This document shows positions 9,526-18,094 of a stretch of 64,000 nucleotides of DNA, in pieces (the first letter of the stretch is position 1; each line of letters opens with the position of its first letter). Below the pieces are notes generated by a model that saw only the letters and a list, made by a program, of their open reading frames with translations, was not told where the DNA came from and searched no databases. The DNA is taken from the NCBI RefSeq assembly GCF_013408535.1, contig NZ_JACBZA010000001.1, forward strand, positions 930,001-994,000, given 5' to 3'. The translations under genes were made by a program, and so were the position numbers. The DNA is from Actinopolymorpha cephalotaxi (GTDB lineage: Bacteria; Actinomycetota; Actinomycetes; Propionibacteriales; Actinopolymorphaceae).

Positions 9526-12210
9526 ATGAGTGCGCCGCAGCGGCCCGAGTCCGCGCCCGAGCTTCCGCAGACGTTCGTTCCGGCCGAGGTGGAAGGCACG
9601 CTGTACGAGCGGTGGGTCGAGCGCGGCTACTTCACCCCGAGCGGCAAGCCCGACGCCACGCCGTACTCCATCGTCATCCCGCCGCCGAACGTCACCGGCT
9701 CCCTGCACGTGGGGCACGCGCTCGACCACACCATCCAGGACGTCCTGGTCCGCCGGCGCCGGATGCAGGGTTTCGACGCCCTCTGGCTGCCGGGCATGGA
9801 CCACGCCGGCATCGCCACCCAGAACGTCGTCGAACGCGAGCTCGCCAAGGAGGGTCTGTCCCGCCACGACCTCGGCCGGGAGGCGTTCGTCGAACGCGTG
9901 TGGCAGTGGAAGGCCGAGTCCGGCGGGAAGATCCTCGGCCAGATGCGCCGGCTCGGCGACTCGGTCGACTGGTCCCGCGAGCGGTTCACCATGGACGAGG
10001 GACTGTCCCGGGCCGTCGGGACGATGTTCAAGCGGCTGTACGACGACGGGCTGATCTACCGCGCCGAGCGGATCATCAACTGGTGTCCCCGCTGTCTCAC
10101 AGCGCTGTCCGACATCGAGGTGGAGCACTCCGACGACGACGGTGAGCTGGTCTCCATCCGCTACGGCGACGGCGACAACTCCCTCGTGGTCGCCACCACC
10201 CGCGCGGAGACGATGCTCGGCGACACCGCCGTCGCGGTGCACCCCGACGACGAGCGCTACGCCCACCTGGTCGGCACCGAGGTCGAGCTCCCGCTGACCG
10301 GCCGCCGGATCCCGGTGGTCGCCGACGAGCACGTCGACCCGGAGTTCGGGACCGGCGCGGTGAAGGTCACCCCCGCCCACGACCCCAACGACTTCGAGAT
10401 CGGCCGCCGGCACGACCTCCCCAGCCTGGTGATCATGGACGAGCACGGCGTGATCACCGCGCACGGGCCGTTCCAGGGGCTGGACCGGTTCGAGGCCCGG
10501 CCGGCCGTGGTCGCGGCGCTGCGGGCGGACGGGCGGATCGAACGCGAGGTCCGGCCGTACCGCCATGCCGTCGGCCACTGCCAGCGGTGCGACACCGTGG
10601 TGGAGCCGCGGGTTTCCCTGCAGTGGTTCGTGAAGGTGGAGCCGCTGGCCAGCGCCGCCAGCGAGGCCGTGCGGTCCGGGCGGATCGCGATCCACCCGCC
10701 CGAGCTCGCCAAGCGCTACTTCTCCTGGGTCGACAACATGCACGACTGGTGCATCTCGCGGCAGCTGTGGTGGGGCCACCGCATCCCGGTCTACTACGGG
10801 CCGGACGGCGAGGTGGTGTGCGTCGGGCCGGACGAGCAGCCGCCCAGCGGACCGGGCTGGACGCAGGACGAGGACGTGCTGGACACGTGGTTCTCCTCCG
10901 GGCTGTGGCCGATCTCCACTCTCGGCTGGCCCGCGCAGACACCCGACCTGGCGCGTTACTACCCGACCAGCGTGCTGGTCACCGGCTACGACATCCTGTT
11001 CTTCTGGGTCGTGCGGATGGCGATGTTCGGCCTGTACGCCATGCAGGACCGCGGCCCCGCCGACAGCGTGCCGTTCCGCGAGATCGTCCTGCACGGCATG
11101 GTCCGCGACGCGCACGGCAAGAAGATGTCGAAGTCGTTCGGCAACGTCGTCGACCCCCTGGACTGGATCGACCGCTACGGCGCCGACGCCACCCGCTTCA
11201 CCCTGGCCCGCGGCGCCAACCCCGGCTCCGACGTACCCATCACCGAGGACTGGGCGCAGGGCTCGCGCAACTTCGCCACCAAGCTGTGGAACGCCTCCCG
11301 CTTCGCGCTGATGAACGGCGCGTCCACCGCGCTGCCGGTGCCGCCGGCCGCGGGGTTGTCCAGTGCGGACCGGTGGATCCTGTCCCGCCTGCACACGGTG
11401 ATGGCCGAGGTCGACGCGTCCTACGACAACCACGAGTTCGCCAAGGCGTGCGAGACGATCCAGGCGTTCGCGTGGGGTGAGTTCTGCGACTGGTACGTCG
11501 AGCTTGCCAAGACGTCGTTGACAGCGGGCGGGGACGCGGCCCGGGCCACCCGGGCGGTGCTCGGGCACGTCCTGGACCGGCTGCTGCGGCTGCTGCACCC
11601 GGTGATGCCGTTCGTCACCGAGCAGTTGTGGCTCGCGCTGACGCAAGGCGGCGTTGACGGTGAGGCAGCGGTGGCCGGAGCGTCGGGTGAGGCGGAGCGG
11701 TCGCTGGTGGTGGCCGCGTGGCCGGTGCCGGAGCAGGCGTACGCCGACCCGGCCGCGGAGGCCGAGATCGCTGCCCTGCAACGGCTGGTGACCGAGGTCC
11801 GGCGGTTCCGTTCCGACCAGGGCCTGCGCCCCGGGCAGCGGGTCCCGGCCCGGCTGGCCGGTATCGAGGCGGGCGTCCTCGCCGCGCACGAGCCGGCGAT
11901 CCGCACGCTGCTGCGGCTGGAGGAGGCGGGCCCGGACTTCACCGCGTCGGCGTCCCTGCCGGTCGGCGACGTCCGCGTCGAACTCGACACCGCCGGCACG
12001 ATTGACGTGGCGGCCGAGCGGCGGCGCCTGGAGAAGGACCTCGGCAACGCCAACAAGGACCGCGACCAGGCCCAGCGCAAGCTCGGCAACGCCGAGTTCC
12101 TCGCCAAGGCACCGCAACCTGTGGTTGACAAGGTGAACCGCCAGTACGCCACGGCCGAGGCCGACATCGCCCGCCTGGAAGCCCAGCTGGCCGCCCTGCC
12201 CACCGGCTGA
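9526..12210 (+). CDS. valS: Valine--tRNA ligase, canonical bacterial type
   Basis: 894-residue class Ia synthetase. The HIGH motif is HVGH (61-64) in [19 protein letters not shown], the family marker [14 protein letters not shown] follows, and KMSKS is at 533-537 (KKMSKSFGN). The editing domain ([17 protein letters not shown]) and the C-terminal coiled-coil arm (about 830-894, [20 protein letters not shown]) are complete. Its place before folC, a DUF4233 gene and ndk is the conserved actinobacterial arrangement, so this is probably the housekeeping ValS, although a serine hydrolase and an M20 peptidase gene are inserted between it and folC. The ATG is chosen over upstream GTG/ATG codons because it matches the family N-terminus ([20 protein letters not shown]). 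Confidence 0.96.
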   Translation: MSAPQRPESAPELPQTFVPAEVEGTLYERWVERGYFTPSGKPDATPYSIVIPPPNVTGSLHVGHALDHTIQDVLVRRRRMQGFDALWLPGMDHAGIATQNVVERELAKEGLSRHDLGREAFVERVWQWKAESGGKILGQMRRLGDSVDWSRERFTMDEGLSRAVGTMFKRLYDDGLIYRAERIINWCPRCLTALSDIEVEHSDDDGELVSIRYGDGDNSLVVATTRAETMLGDTAVAVHPDDERYAHLVGTEVELPLTGRRIPVVADEHVDPEFGTGAVKVTPAHDPNDFEIGRRHDLPSLVIMDEHGVITAHGPFQGLDRFEARPAVVAALRADGRIEREVRPYRHAVGHCQRCDTVVEPRVSLQWFVKVEPLASAASEAVRSGRIAIHPPELAKRYFSWVDNMHDWCISRQLWWGHRIPVYYGPDGEVVCVGPDEQPPSGPGWTQDEDVLDTWFSSGLWPISTLGWPAQTPDLARYYPTSVLVTGYDILFFWVVRMAMFGLYAMQDRGPADSVPFREIVLHGMVRDAHGKKMSKSFGNVVDPLDWIDRYGADATRFTLARGANPGSDVPITEDWAQGSRNFATKLWNASRFALMNGASTALPVPPAAGLSSADRWILSRLHTVMAEVDASYDNHEFAKACETIQAFAWGEFCDWYVELAKTSLTAGGDAARATRAVLGHVLDRLLRLLHPVMPFVTEQLWLALTQGGVDGEAAVAGASGEAERSLVVAAWPVPEQAYADPAAEAEIAALQRLVTEVRRFRSDQGLRPGQRVPARLAGIEAGVLAAHEPAIRTLLRLEEAGPDFTASASLPVGDVRVELDTAGTIDVAAERRRLEKDLGNANKDRDQAQRKLGNAEFLAKAPQPVVDKVNRQYATAEADIARLEAQLAALPTG

Positions 12211-12213
12211 CCC

Positions 12214-13182
12214 ATGAGGGCTCGGGACTTGGGCTCCGCCGCCCCGGACGAGCGTTTCGGCGACCCGCCCGGCGCGCCTTCCGGCGACCGTTCCGGCCCG
12301 GGCGGTGACGTCTCGACACGGATTCGCGCCGTGCTCCGCGACGCGCACGCCGACGCCGCCCTGCATGCCAGGTCGATCTTCGGTGCGGGTGAGGTCGGGC
12401 TCGACGCCGACCGGCGCTCGGCGGCCGCCTCCACCTACAAGGTGGCGGTACTGCTCGAGGTCGCCTGCCAGACCGCCGAGGGCAGGATCGGGGCCGCCGA
12501 CCGGATCCGGGTGCCCTCCGATCGCCGCACCACCGGACCGACCGGAATCTCCATCCTGAACGACGACGTGGAGATGTCCGTGCGGGACCTCGCGATGCTG
12601 ATGATCCACGTGAGCGACAACACCGCGACCGACGTCCTGCACGAACTCGTGGGGCACGAGGCCGTCACGGCCCGGCTGCGCGCCCTCGGCCTGACGGACA
12701 CCAGCTTCGAGCTGGACTGCCACCACCTGATCGCCGCCCTGCTCGACGAACTCGGCGACGACCGGGACGCGCTGACGCCGGAGGAACTCGCCGAGCGGTT
12801 CCGCCGGAGCCCGTCCCTGCGGGGCGAACGCGGCAACACCACGACGCCGCGGGACATGACGAGCCTGCTGAGCGCCGTCTGGCGGGACGAGGCCGGACCA
12901 CCGGAGGCGTGCTCGGAGGTACGCCGGGTCATGGGCCACCAGTTCGCGCCGCACCGGCTGTCGACCGCCTATCCGAACGGTCCGAGCGTCTCCGGCAAGA
13001 CCGGAACCCTCTTCGGCGGGATCCGCAGCGAGGTCGGCGTGGTCGACTTCGGGGGCGGGGAGGCGTACGCGGTCGCGGTGTACCTCCGCGGGCACCGAGT
13101 CGCCCGGCGCGACCCCGACGCCGACCGGGCGATCGGCCGGGTCGCGCGGCTGGCCATCGACGCGATCCGGGAGGCACGGTGA
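12214..13182 (+). CDS. Class A beta-lactamase-fold serine hydrolase
   Basis: 322 residues with the three serine beta-lactamase/PBP motifs: S73-T-Y-K76, S134-D135-N136 and K262-T263-G264. RGNTTTPRDM matches the class A TTTP segment. The omega-loop ExxLN motif with the deacylating glutamate is not apparent, and no signal peptide is seen, so a true secreted beta-lactamase is unlikely; a cytoplasmic peptidase or esterase is a better guess. The ATG follows the valS stop by 3 bases, implying translational coupling, and the gene overlaps the M20 peptidase gene by 4 bases (GTGA). The first ~30 residues are Pro/Gly/Ser-rich and poorly conserved; a start near 12307 is possible. Confidence 0.82.
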   Translation: MRARDLGSAAPDERFGDPPGAPSGDRSGPGGDVSTRIRAVLRDAHADAALHARSIFGAGEVGLDADRRSAAASTYKVAVLLEVACQTAEGRIGAADRIRVPSDRRTTGPTGISILNDDVEMSVRDLAMLMIHVSDNTATDVLHELVGHEAVTARLRALGLTDTSFELDCHHLIAALLDELGDDRDALTPEELAERFRRSPSLRGERGNTTTPRDMTSLLSAVWRDEAGPPEACSEVRRVMGHQFAPHRLSTAYPNGPSVSGKTGTLFGGIRSEVGVVDFGGGEAYAVAVYLRGHRVARRDPDADRAIGRVARLAIDAIREAR

Positions 13183-14333
13183 CGCCCGAATCGTCCTCGC
13201 TCGCGGGGATACCGGCTCTGCTCGCGCACGCCCTGCCGGCGATGGTGGACGACCTGGCGCGGCTCGTGCGCCAGGAGTCGCCGTCGGCGGACCCGGCCGC
13301 GGTCGCCGCGAGCGCGGACGTCGTGGCCGAGCTGGGGGAACGCCTGACCGGGCAGGCGCCGGAGCGGATCGTCGTGGACGGGCGCTCGCACCTGCGGTGG
13401 CGCTTCGGCGGCGAGCCGAGTGGTCCGCGGGTGTTGCTGCTCGGGCACCACGACACGGTGTGGCCGGTGGGTTCGCTGGCCGAACACCCCTGGCGAGTAC
13501 GCGACGGACTGGCGTACGGCCCGGGGTGTTTCGACATGAAAGCCGGGCTGGTGCAGCTGTTCCACGCTCTGTCGGTCCTGCCCGGCCGCGAAGGGGTGAC
13601 CGTCCTGGTGACCGGGGACGAGGAGATCGGCGCCCCGAGCTCGCGCGGTCTGATCGAGGAGGAGGCCCGCCGCAGCGTCGCGGCGTTCGTGCTGGAGGCG
13701 AGTGCGGACGGAGGTGCGCTGAAGACCGCGCGCCGGGGCGTGTCCCACTACGAGGTGCGCGTGCGCGGCCGGGCGGCGCACGCCGGACTCGAACCCTGGA
13801 ACGGCGCCAACGCCGGCGTCGCACTGGCCCACATGGTGGTGGCGCTCGCCGAACTGGACGAGGGGCCGGACGGCCCGACGGTGACCCCGACCGTGCTGGC
13901 GGCCGGTACGACGAACAACACCGTGCCGGCCGACGCGTCTGTGCACGTGGATGTCCGGGTGTCCTCGGCGGCCGACCGGGACCGGATCGACGCCGCGATC
14001 CGCCGCCTTGCCCCGAAGGTCGCCGGTACCTCGGTGGAGGTGCTGGCCGGCTGGGCGCATCCTCCGCTGGAGCCCTCGGCCTCGGCGAAGCTGTTCGCCC
14101 TGGCCGAACGGGCGGCCGGTGAGCTCGGCCTCGAACCCCTGACCGGCGCGAGCGTCGGCGGCGCCTCCGACGGCAACATCGCGGCGGGCGTTGGCACCCC
14201 GACCCTGGACGGGCTGGGCGCGGTCGGTGCGAACGCCCACGCGCCCGGTGAGTACGTCGAGATCGCGCAGCTGCCCCGCCGCGCGGCGCTGCTGGCCCGC
14301 CTCGTCGAACTCGTCCGCGAGCAGAACCGATGA
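13179..14333 (+). CDS. M20 family metallopeptidase (carboxypeptidase G2-like)
   Basis: 384 residues from the GTG at 13179 that overlaps the upstream stop. Zinc-ligand and catalytic motifs of the M20/CPG2 family are present: LLLGHHDTVWP (H90, D92), GPGCFDMKAG, and VTGDEEIG with the catalytic and bridging glutamates. The dimerisation (lid) domain is the usual insert at ~175-290, beginning RRGVSHYEVRVRGRAAHAG. The family hydrolyses C-terminal amino acids (often glutamate) or N-acyl amino acids. Coupling to the serine-hydrolase gene suggests the two act on the same peptide or amide. No signal peptide, so cytoplasmic. Confidence 0.9.
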   Translation: MTPESSSLAGIPALLAHALPAMVDDLARLVRQESPSADPAAVAASADVVAELGERLTGQAPERIVVDGRSHLRWRFGGEPSGPRVLLLGHHDTVWPVGSLAEHPWRVRDGLAYGPGCFDMKAGLVQLFHALSVLPGREGVTVLVTGDEEIGAPSSRGLIEEEARRSVAAFVLEASADGGALKTARRGVSHYEVRVRGRAAHAGLEPWNGANAGVALAHMVVALAELDEGPDGPTVTPTVLAAGTTNNTVPADASVHVDVRVSSAADRDRIDAAIRRLAPKVAGTSVEVLAGWAHPPLEPSASAKLFALAERAAGELGLEPLTGASVGGASDGNIAAGVGTPTLDGLGAVGANAHAPGEYVEIAQLPRRAALLARLVELVREQNR

Positions 14334-14449
14334 CCCGGGATAACCGCGAGGTTGTGGCCCCTTCCGTCGACCCCGGGACCCCTTGCGGCGGCCCGGCGCC
14401 CGCGCGCGAAACAATGCCCGGGTGACTACACGAGCAGGAGCTGGTCGCC

Positions 14450-15847
14450 ATGGCACGCGGTGACGCCGGCCGGGCGGGCCAGGGCGCGCAGACCGACCGG
14501 GCCGCGCAGCAGGCCTACGTCGAGGTGGAGCGGGCGCTGCTGCGCCGGCTGCCCGAGCACAAGTCGGTCGAAGGCCCCACCCTCGAGCGGATCCGGCTGC
14601 TGTGCGAGCTGCTGGGTGAGCCGCAGCACGCGGCGCCGGTGATCCACCTGACCGGCACCAACGGCAAGACGTCCACCGCCCGGATGGTCGACTCCCTGCT
14701 GGCGGCGTTCGGTGTCCGGGCGGGCCGGCTGACCAGCCCGCACCTGGCCGAGATCCGGGAGCGGATCAGCCTGTCGGGGGAGCCGGTGTCGCCGGAGCGG
14801 TTCGTGCAGGCCTACCACGAGGTGATGCCGTTCGTGGACCTCGCCGACCCGCGGCTGGATCGCCCGCTGTCGTTCTTCGAGATCGTCACCGCCATCGGAT
14901 TCGCGGTCTTCGCCGACGCCCCGGTCGACGCGGCGGTGCTGGAGGTCGGGCTCGGCGGGCGCTTCGACGCCACCAACGTGGCCGACGGCCGGGTCGCGGT
15001 GGTGACCCCGGTGGCGGTCGACCACGCGCAGTACCTCGGCGACACGCCTGTCGAGATCGCCGGGGAGAAGGCCGGCATCATCAAGTCGGGCGCGGTCGCG
15101 GTGATCGCCCAGCAGGAGGTCGAGGTCGCGGAGGTGCTGATGCGCCGGGCCGCGGAGGTCGGCGCCTCGGTGGCGAGAGAGGGCCTGGAGTTCGGGGTCG
15201 TCAACCGCGACATCGCGGTCGGCGGGCAGCAGCTGACCCTGCAGGGCCTGCACGGCACGTACGGTGAGATCTTCCTGCCGCTGCACGGCGCCCACCAGGC
15301 GCACAACGCGTCGGTGGCGCTGGCCGCGGTCGAGGCATTCCTCGCCGGCGGGGTCACCGAGGGCGAAGGCCTGGACGCCGACCTGGTACGCGAGGGCTTC
15401 GCCAACGTCAGCTCGCCCGGACGGCTGGAGGTCGTCCGGCGCAGCCCGACGGTCCTGCTGGACGCGGCGCACAACCCGCACGGCGCGACCGCGACCGCGG
15501 CGGCCGTCACCGAGTCGTTCTCGTTCGAGCCGCTGATCGGCGTGGTCGGGGTGATGGCGGACAAGGACGTGGAGGGCGTGCTGGAGGCGTTCGAGCCGGT
15601 GCTCAGCCGGATCGTGGTCACCCAGAACTCCACCGCGCGCGCCATGCCGGCCGCAGAACTCGCCGAGATCGCGATGGACATCTTCGGCGAGGAGCGGGTC
15701 TCCCTCGCGCCGCGGCTGGACGAGGCGCTGGACCTCGGCATGCGGCTGGCGGAGGAGGAGGCCAGCGCACTCGGCTCCGGCGGGGTCCTGGTCACCGGCT
15801 CGGTCATCACCGCCGGCGAGGCCCGGGTCCTGCTCGGGGGACGGTGA
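14450..15847 (+). CDS. folC: Folylpolyglutamate synthase / dihydrofolate synthase
   Basis: 465-residue Mur-ligase-family enzyme that joins glutamate to dihydropteroate and extends polyglutamate tails on folates, using ATP. The P-loop is TGTNGKTS (68-75); LTSPHLAEIRERI is the folate-binding loop; GLGGRFDATN and the C-terminal LDAAHNPHGA confirm the family. The ATG has GGAGC eight bases upstream. The N-terminal ~25 residues are an unstructured extension. It lies 117 bases after the M20 gene and 4 bases before a DUF4233 gene, as in many actinomycetes (valS-folC-DUF4233-ndk). Confidence 0.95.
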   Translation: MARGDAGRAGQGAQTDRAAQQAYVEVERALLRRLPEHKSVEGPTLERIRLLCELLGEPQHAAPVIHLTGTNGKTSTARMVDSLLAAFGVRAGRLTSPHLAEIRERISLSGEPVSPERFVQAYHEVMPFVDLADPRLDRPLSFFEIVTAIGFAVFADAPVDAAVLEVGLGGRFDATNVADGRVAVVTPVAVDHAQYLGDTPVEIAGEKAGIIKSGAVAVIAQQEVEVAEVLMRRAAEVGASVAREGLEFGVVNRDIAVGGQQLTLQGLHGTYGEIFLPLHGAHQAHNASVALAAVEAFLAGGVTEGEGLDADLVREGFANVSSPGRLEVVRRSPTVLLDAAHNPHGATATAAAVTESFSFEPLIGVVGVMADKDVEGVLEAFEPVLSRIVVTQNSTARAMPAAELAEIAMDIFGEERVSLAPRLDEALDLGMRLAEEEASALGSGGVLVTGSVITAGEARVLLGGR

Positions 15848-15851
15848 CGGC

Positions 15852-16184
15852 GTGCGTTCGGTACTGGCGGCCGTCCTCGTCTTCGAGGCGATCATCGTCG
15901 GGCTGGCCATCCCGGTGGCCGTCTCGATCGAGGGCGTCGGCGGCGGCCAGGCCGGTGCGGTCGGCGGCGGGATCGCCGTCGCCTGCCTGGTCACCGCGGG
16001 CCTGCTGCGGTTCCCCGCCGGTCGCGTGATCGGGTCGGTGCTGCAGGTGGTGGCGATCGCGCTGGGAGTCTTCGTACCCCTGATGTTCTTCCTCGGCGGG
16101 ATCTTCGCCGTGCTGTGGTTCGTCTGCCTCGTCCTCGACCGGCGGATCGTCGCGCTCCGGGCCGAGCGGGACCGCGCCGAGTGA
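15852..16184 (+). CDS. DUF4233 membrane protein
   Basis: 110 residues with about four membrane helices and a charged C-terminal tail ([16 protein letters not shown]). The position between folC and ndk, together with size and topology, fits the DUF4233 family that accompanies these genes in actinobacteria. Function unknown. The GTG at 15852 is 4 bases after the folC stop, so it is co-transcribed and likely coupled. Confidence 0.82.
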   Translation: MRSVLAAVLVFEAIIVGLAIPVAVSIEGVGGGQAGAVGGGIAVACLVTAGLLRFPAGRVIGSVLQVVAIALGVFVPLMFFLGGIFAVLWFVCLVLDRRIVALRAERDRAE

Positions 16185-16189
16185 CCGGT

Positions 16190-16195
16190 TACGCT
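16190..16195 (+). promoter_or_regulatory. Possible ndk -10 box
   Basis: TACGCT just after the DUF4233 stop could give ndk its own transcript with a leader of about 80 bases. No clear -35 element; weak support. Confidence 0.3.
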
Positions 16196-16281
16196 GCGCA
16201 TCCTGTCCGTCTGATCAGTTCTGTCCGTTCTTCCGGGCCGGCGTCCCCGCACGCAGGCCCGTCCCACCGCGAGGAGTACGC

Positions 16282-16689
16282 GTGTCCGAGCGCACCCTGG
16301 TCCTGATCAAGCCCGACGCCGTGAGCCGTGGCCTGGTCGGGGAGATCCTGAGCCGCTACGAACGCAAGGGGCTGGCGCTGGTCGCCGCCGAACTCCGCAC
16401 CATCGACGCGGCGACGGCTGACGTGCACTACGCCGAGCACGTCGAGAAGGCGTTCTACCCGCCGCTGCGCGACTTCGTGACCAGCGGTCCGCTGCTCGCG
16501 GCCGTGCTGGAGGGTGACCAGGCGATCGAGGTCGTCCGGGCGCTCAACGGCGCGACCGACGCGCGCAAGGCGGCCGCCGGCACCGTCCGCGGTGACCTCG
16601 CGCTGTCCAACCGGGAGAACCTCGTGCACGGCTCGGACTCGGCCGAGTCGGCCGCCCGCGAGATCGCCCTCTGGTTCCCTAAGCTCTAG
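16282..16689 (+). CDS. ndk: Nucleoside diphosphate kinase
   Basis: 135 residues. Transfers the gamma-phosphate of ATP to nucleoside diphosphates through a phosphohistidine, here H116 in [28 protein letters not shown] is the standard N-terminus, and [16 protein letters not shown] and RGDLALSN complete the family pattern. The GTG start is preceded by GAGGAGTACGC, a good ribosome site. It closes the valS-folC-ndk block and converges with mntH, leaving only 21 bases between the stops. Confidence 0.97.
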   Translation: MSERTLVLIKPDAVSRGLVGEILSRYERKGLALVAAELRTIDAATADVHYAEHVEKAFYPPLRDFVTSGPLLAAVLEGDQAIEVVRALNGATDARKAAAGTVRGDLALSNRENLVHGSDSAESAAREIALWFPKL

Positions 16690-16710
16690 CTCGTTCCGGC
16701 GCGTCCTCGG

Positions 16711-18069
16711 CTAACCCGTTCCGGTGAACGTGAGCACCACCAGGCCGAGGTTCAGCGCGGTCACCACGGCGGCGACCACTCCCGCGGCCGCTGTGGTGGC
16801 CGGGTGGTTGGTCGCCTCGCCCATCAGCCGCCGTCGGGCGGTGAGGAGCACCAGCGGCACCACCGCGAACGGCACCCCGAACGACAGCACCACCTGGGAC
16901 AGCACCAGCGCGCGGGTGGGGTCGACGCCGGCCCCGAGCAGCAGCAGCGCCGGCGCCAGCGTCACCAGCCGCCGGACGAGAAGCGGGATCCGCCGGCGCA
17001 GCAACCCCTCCATGATCATCGCGCCGGCGTAGCAGCCGACCGAGGTGGACGCCAGCCCGGAGGCGAGCAGCCCGACCGCGAAGACCACCGCGATCCCGCC
17101 GCCGAGCTGGTCGGCGATCGCGGCGTACGCACCTTCCAGCCGGTCGGTGCCCGGCACGCCCCGCAGCGCCGTGGCGGCGGCCAGCAGCAGGCCGAGGTTG
17201 ACGGTGCCGGCCAGCACCATCGCCACCAGCACGTCGATCCGGGTGACGGCGAGGTAGCGGCGCACCACCCGGCCGGCACGGCGGCGCACCCGGGCAGCGG
17301 CGGGGTCCGCCGCCAGCAGCCTTGCCGGGTGCCGTCCCGCGGAGGTCCAGGCGGCGAGCCGGCGCGCGGCCGGACCGTCGGCGGACAGGCCGGAGTGCAG
17401 ATAGACCGCGTGCGGCATCAGGGTCGCGCCGAGCATCGCGGTGGCCAGCAGCACGCTGTCCAGGCCGGCGAACCCCGGAACCATGCCCGCCGCGACGTCG
17501 CCCGGCGCCGGTGGCGCGACGACCAGACCGGCGAGGAACCCGACCGTCACGATCAGCAGGAACGACACGATGACGCGCTCGAACGGTCGCCGGCCGAGCC
17601 GGTCGTGCACCGCCAGCACCGCCATCGACACCGTGCCGGTGACCAGCCCGCCGAGCAGCAGCGGCAGGTCGAACAGCAACGCCAGCGCGATCGCCCCTCC
17701 CACCACCTCGGCGAGGTCGGTGGCGACCGCGACCAGCTCCGCCTGCAGCCAGTACGCCAACCGGGCCGGCCGGGAGAGCTCGTCGGCGACCAGGGCCGGC
17801 AGGGACCGCCCGGTGACCAGCCCCACCTTGGCGGAGAGGTACTGCACCAGCCCGGCCATCAGGTTGGCGGTGACGATCACCCAGACCAGCAGGTAGCCGT
17901 ACGTCGCGCCGGCGGTGACGTTGGTGGCGACGTTGCCGGGGTCGACGTAGGCGACCGCGGCGACCAGCGCCGGACCGATCAGCGCCGCCCCGGAGCGCTT
18001 TCGCACCCCCGTCCGCGGCGCACGGGCCCGGCTGCGTGCGTCCCCCGTACCCCCGATCGTGGTCGGCAT
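16711..18069 (-). CDS. mntH: Nramp family divalent metal (manganese) transporter
   Basis: 452-residue, roughly 11-helix inner-membrane transporter that imports Mn2+ (and Fe2+) with protons. The metal-site motifs are intact: D43-P-G-N46 in the first helix (AYVDPGNVATN) and M218-P-H220 in helix 6 (GATLMPHAVYLHSGL). A basic loop of about 45 residues after helix 6 (AGRHPARLLAADPAAARVRRRAGRVV region) is longer than in E. coli MntH. No MntR/DtxR gene or obvious Mn box was found beside it. The gene is 25 bases downstream of gltX on the same strand and may be read through from it. Confidence 0.93.
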   Translation of the reverse strand: MPTTIGGTGDARSRARAPRTGVRKRSGAALIGPALVAAVAYVDPGNVATNVTAGATYGYLLVWVIVTANLMAGLVQYLSAKVGLVTGRSLPALVADELSRPARLAYWLQAELVAVATDLAEVVGGAIALALLFDLPLLLGGLVTGTVSMAVLAVHDRLGRRPFERVIVSFLLIVTVGFLAGLVVAPPAPGDVAAGMVPGFAGLDSVLLATAMLGATLMPHAVYLHSGLSADGPAARRLAAWTSAGRHPARLLAADPAAARVRRRAGRVVRRYLAVTRIDVLVAMVLAGTVNLGLLLAAATALRGVPGTDRLEGAYAAIADQLGGGIAVVFAVGLLASGLASTSVGCYAGAMIMEGLLRRRIPLLVRRLVTLAPALLLLGAGVDPTRALVLSQVVLSFGVPFAVVPLVLLTARRRLMGEATNHPATTAAAGVVAAVVTALNLGLVVLTFTGTG

Positions 18070-18094
18070 CGGGGTGTCGCGGCCCGCCTCGGCC

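Noticed and set aside
12214-13182. Secreted beta-lactamase resistance gene
   Set aside because: No export signal and no ExxLN deacylation motif; genetic coupling to an M20 peptidase suggests metabolism.
8818-14451. A 1877-codon open frame on the minus strand across valS, the serine hydrolase and the M20 gene
   Set aside because: It is the antisense shadow of GC-rich genes; only its last 192 codons (the GNAT protein) have family similarity and a sensible start.
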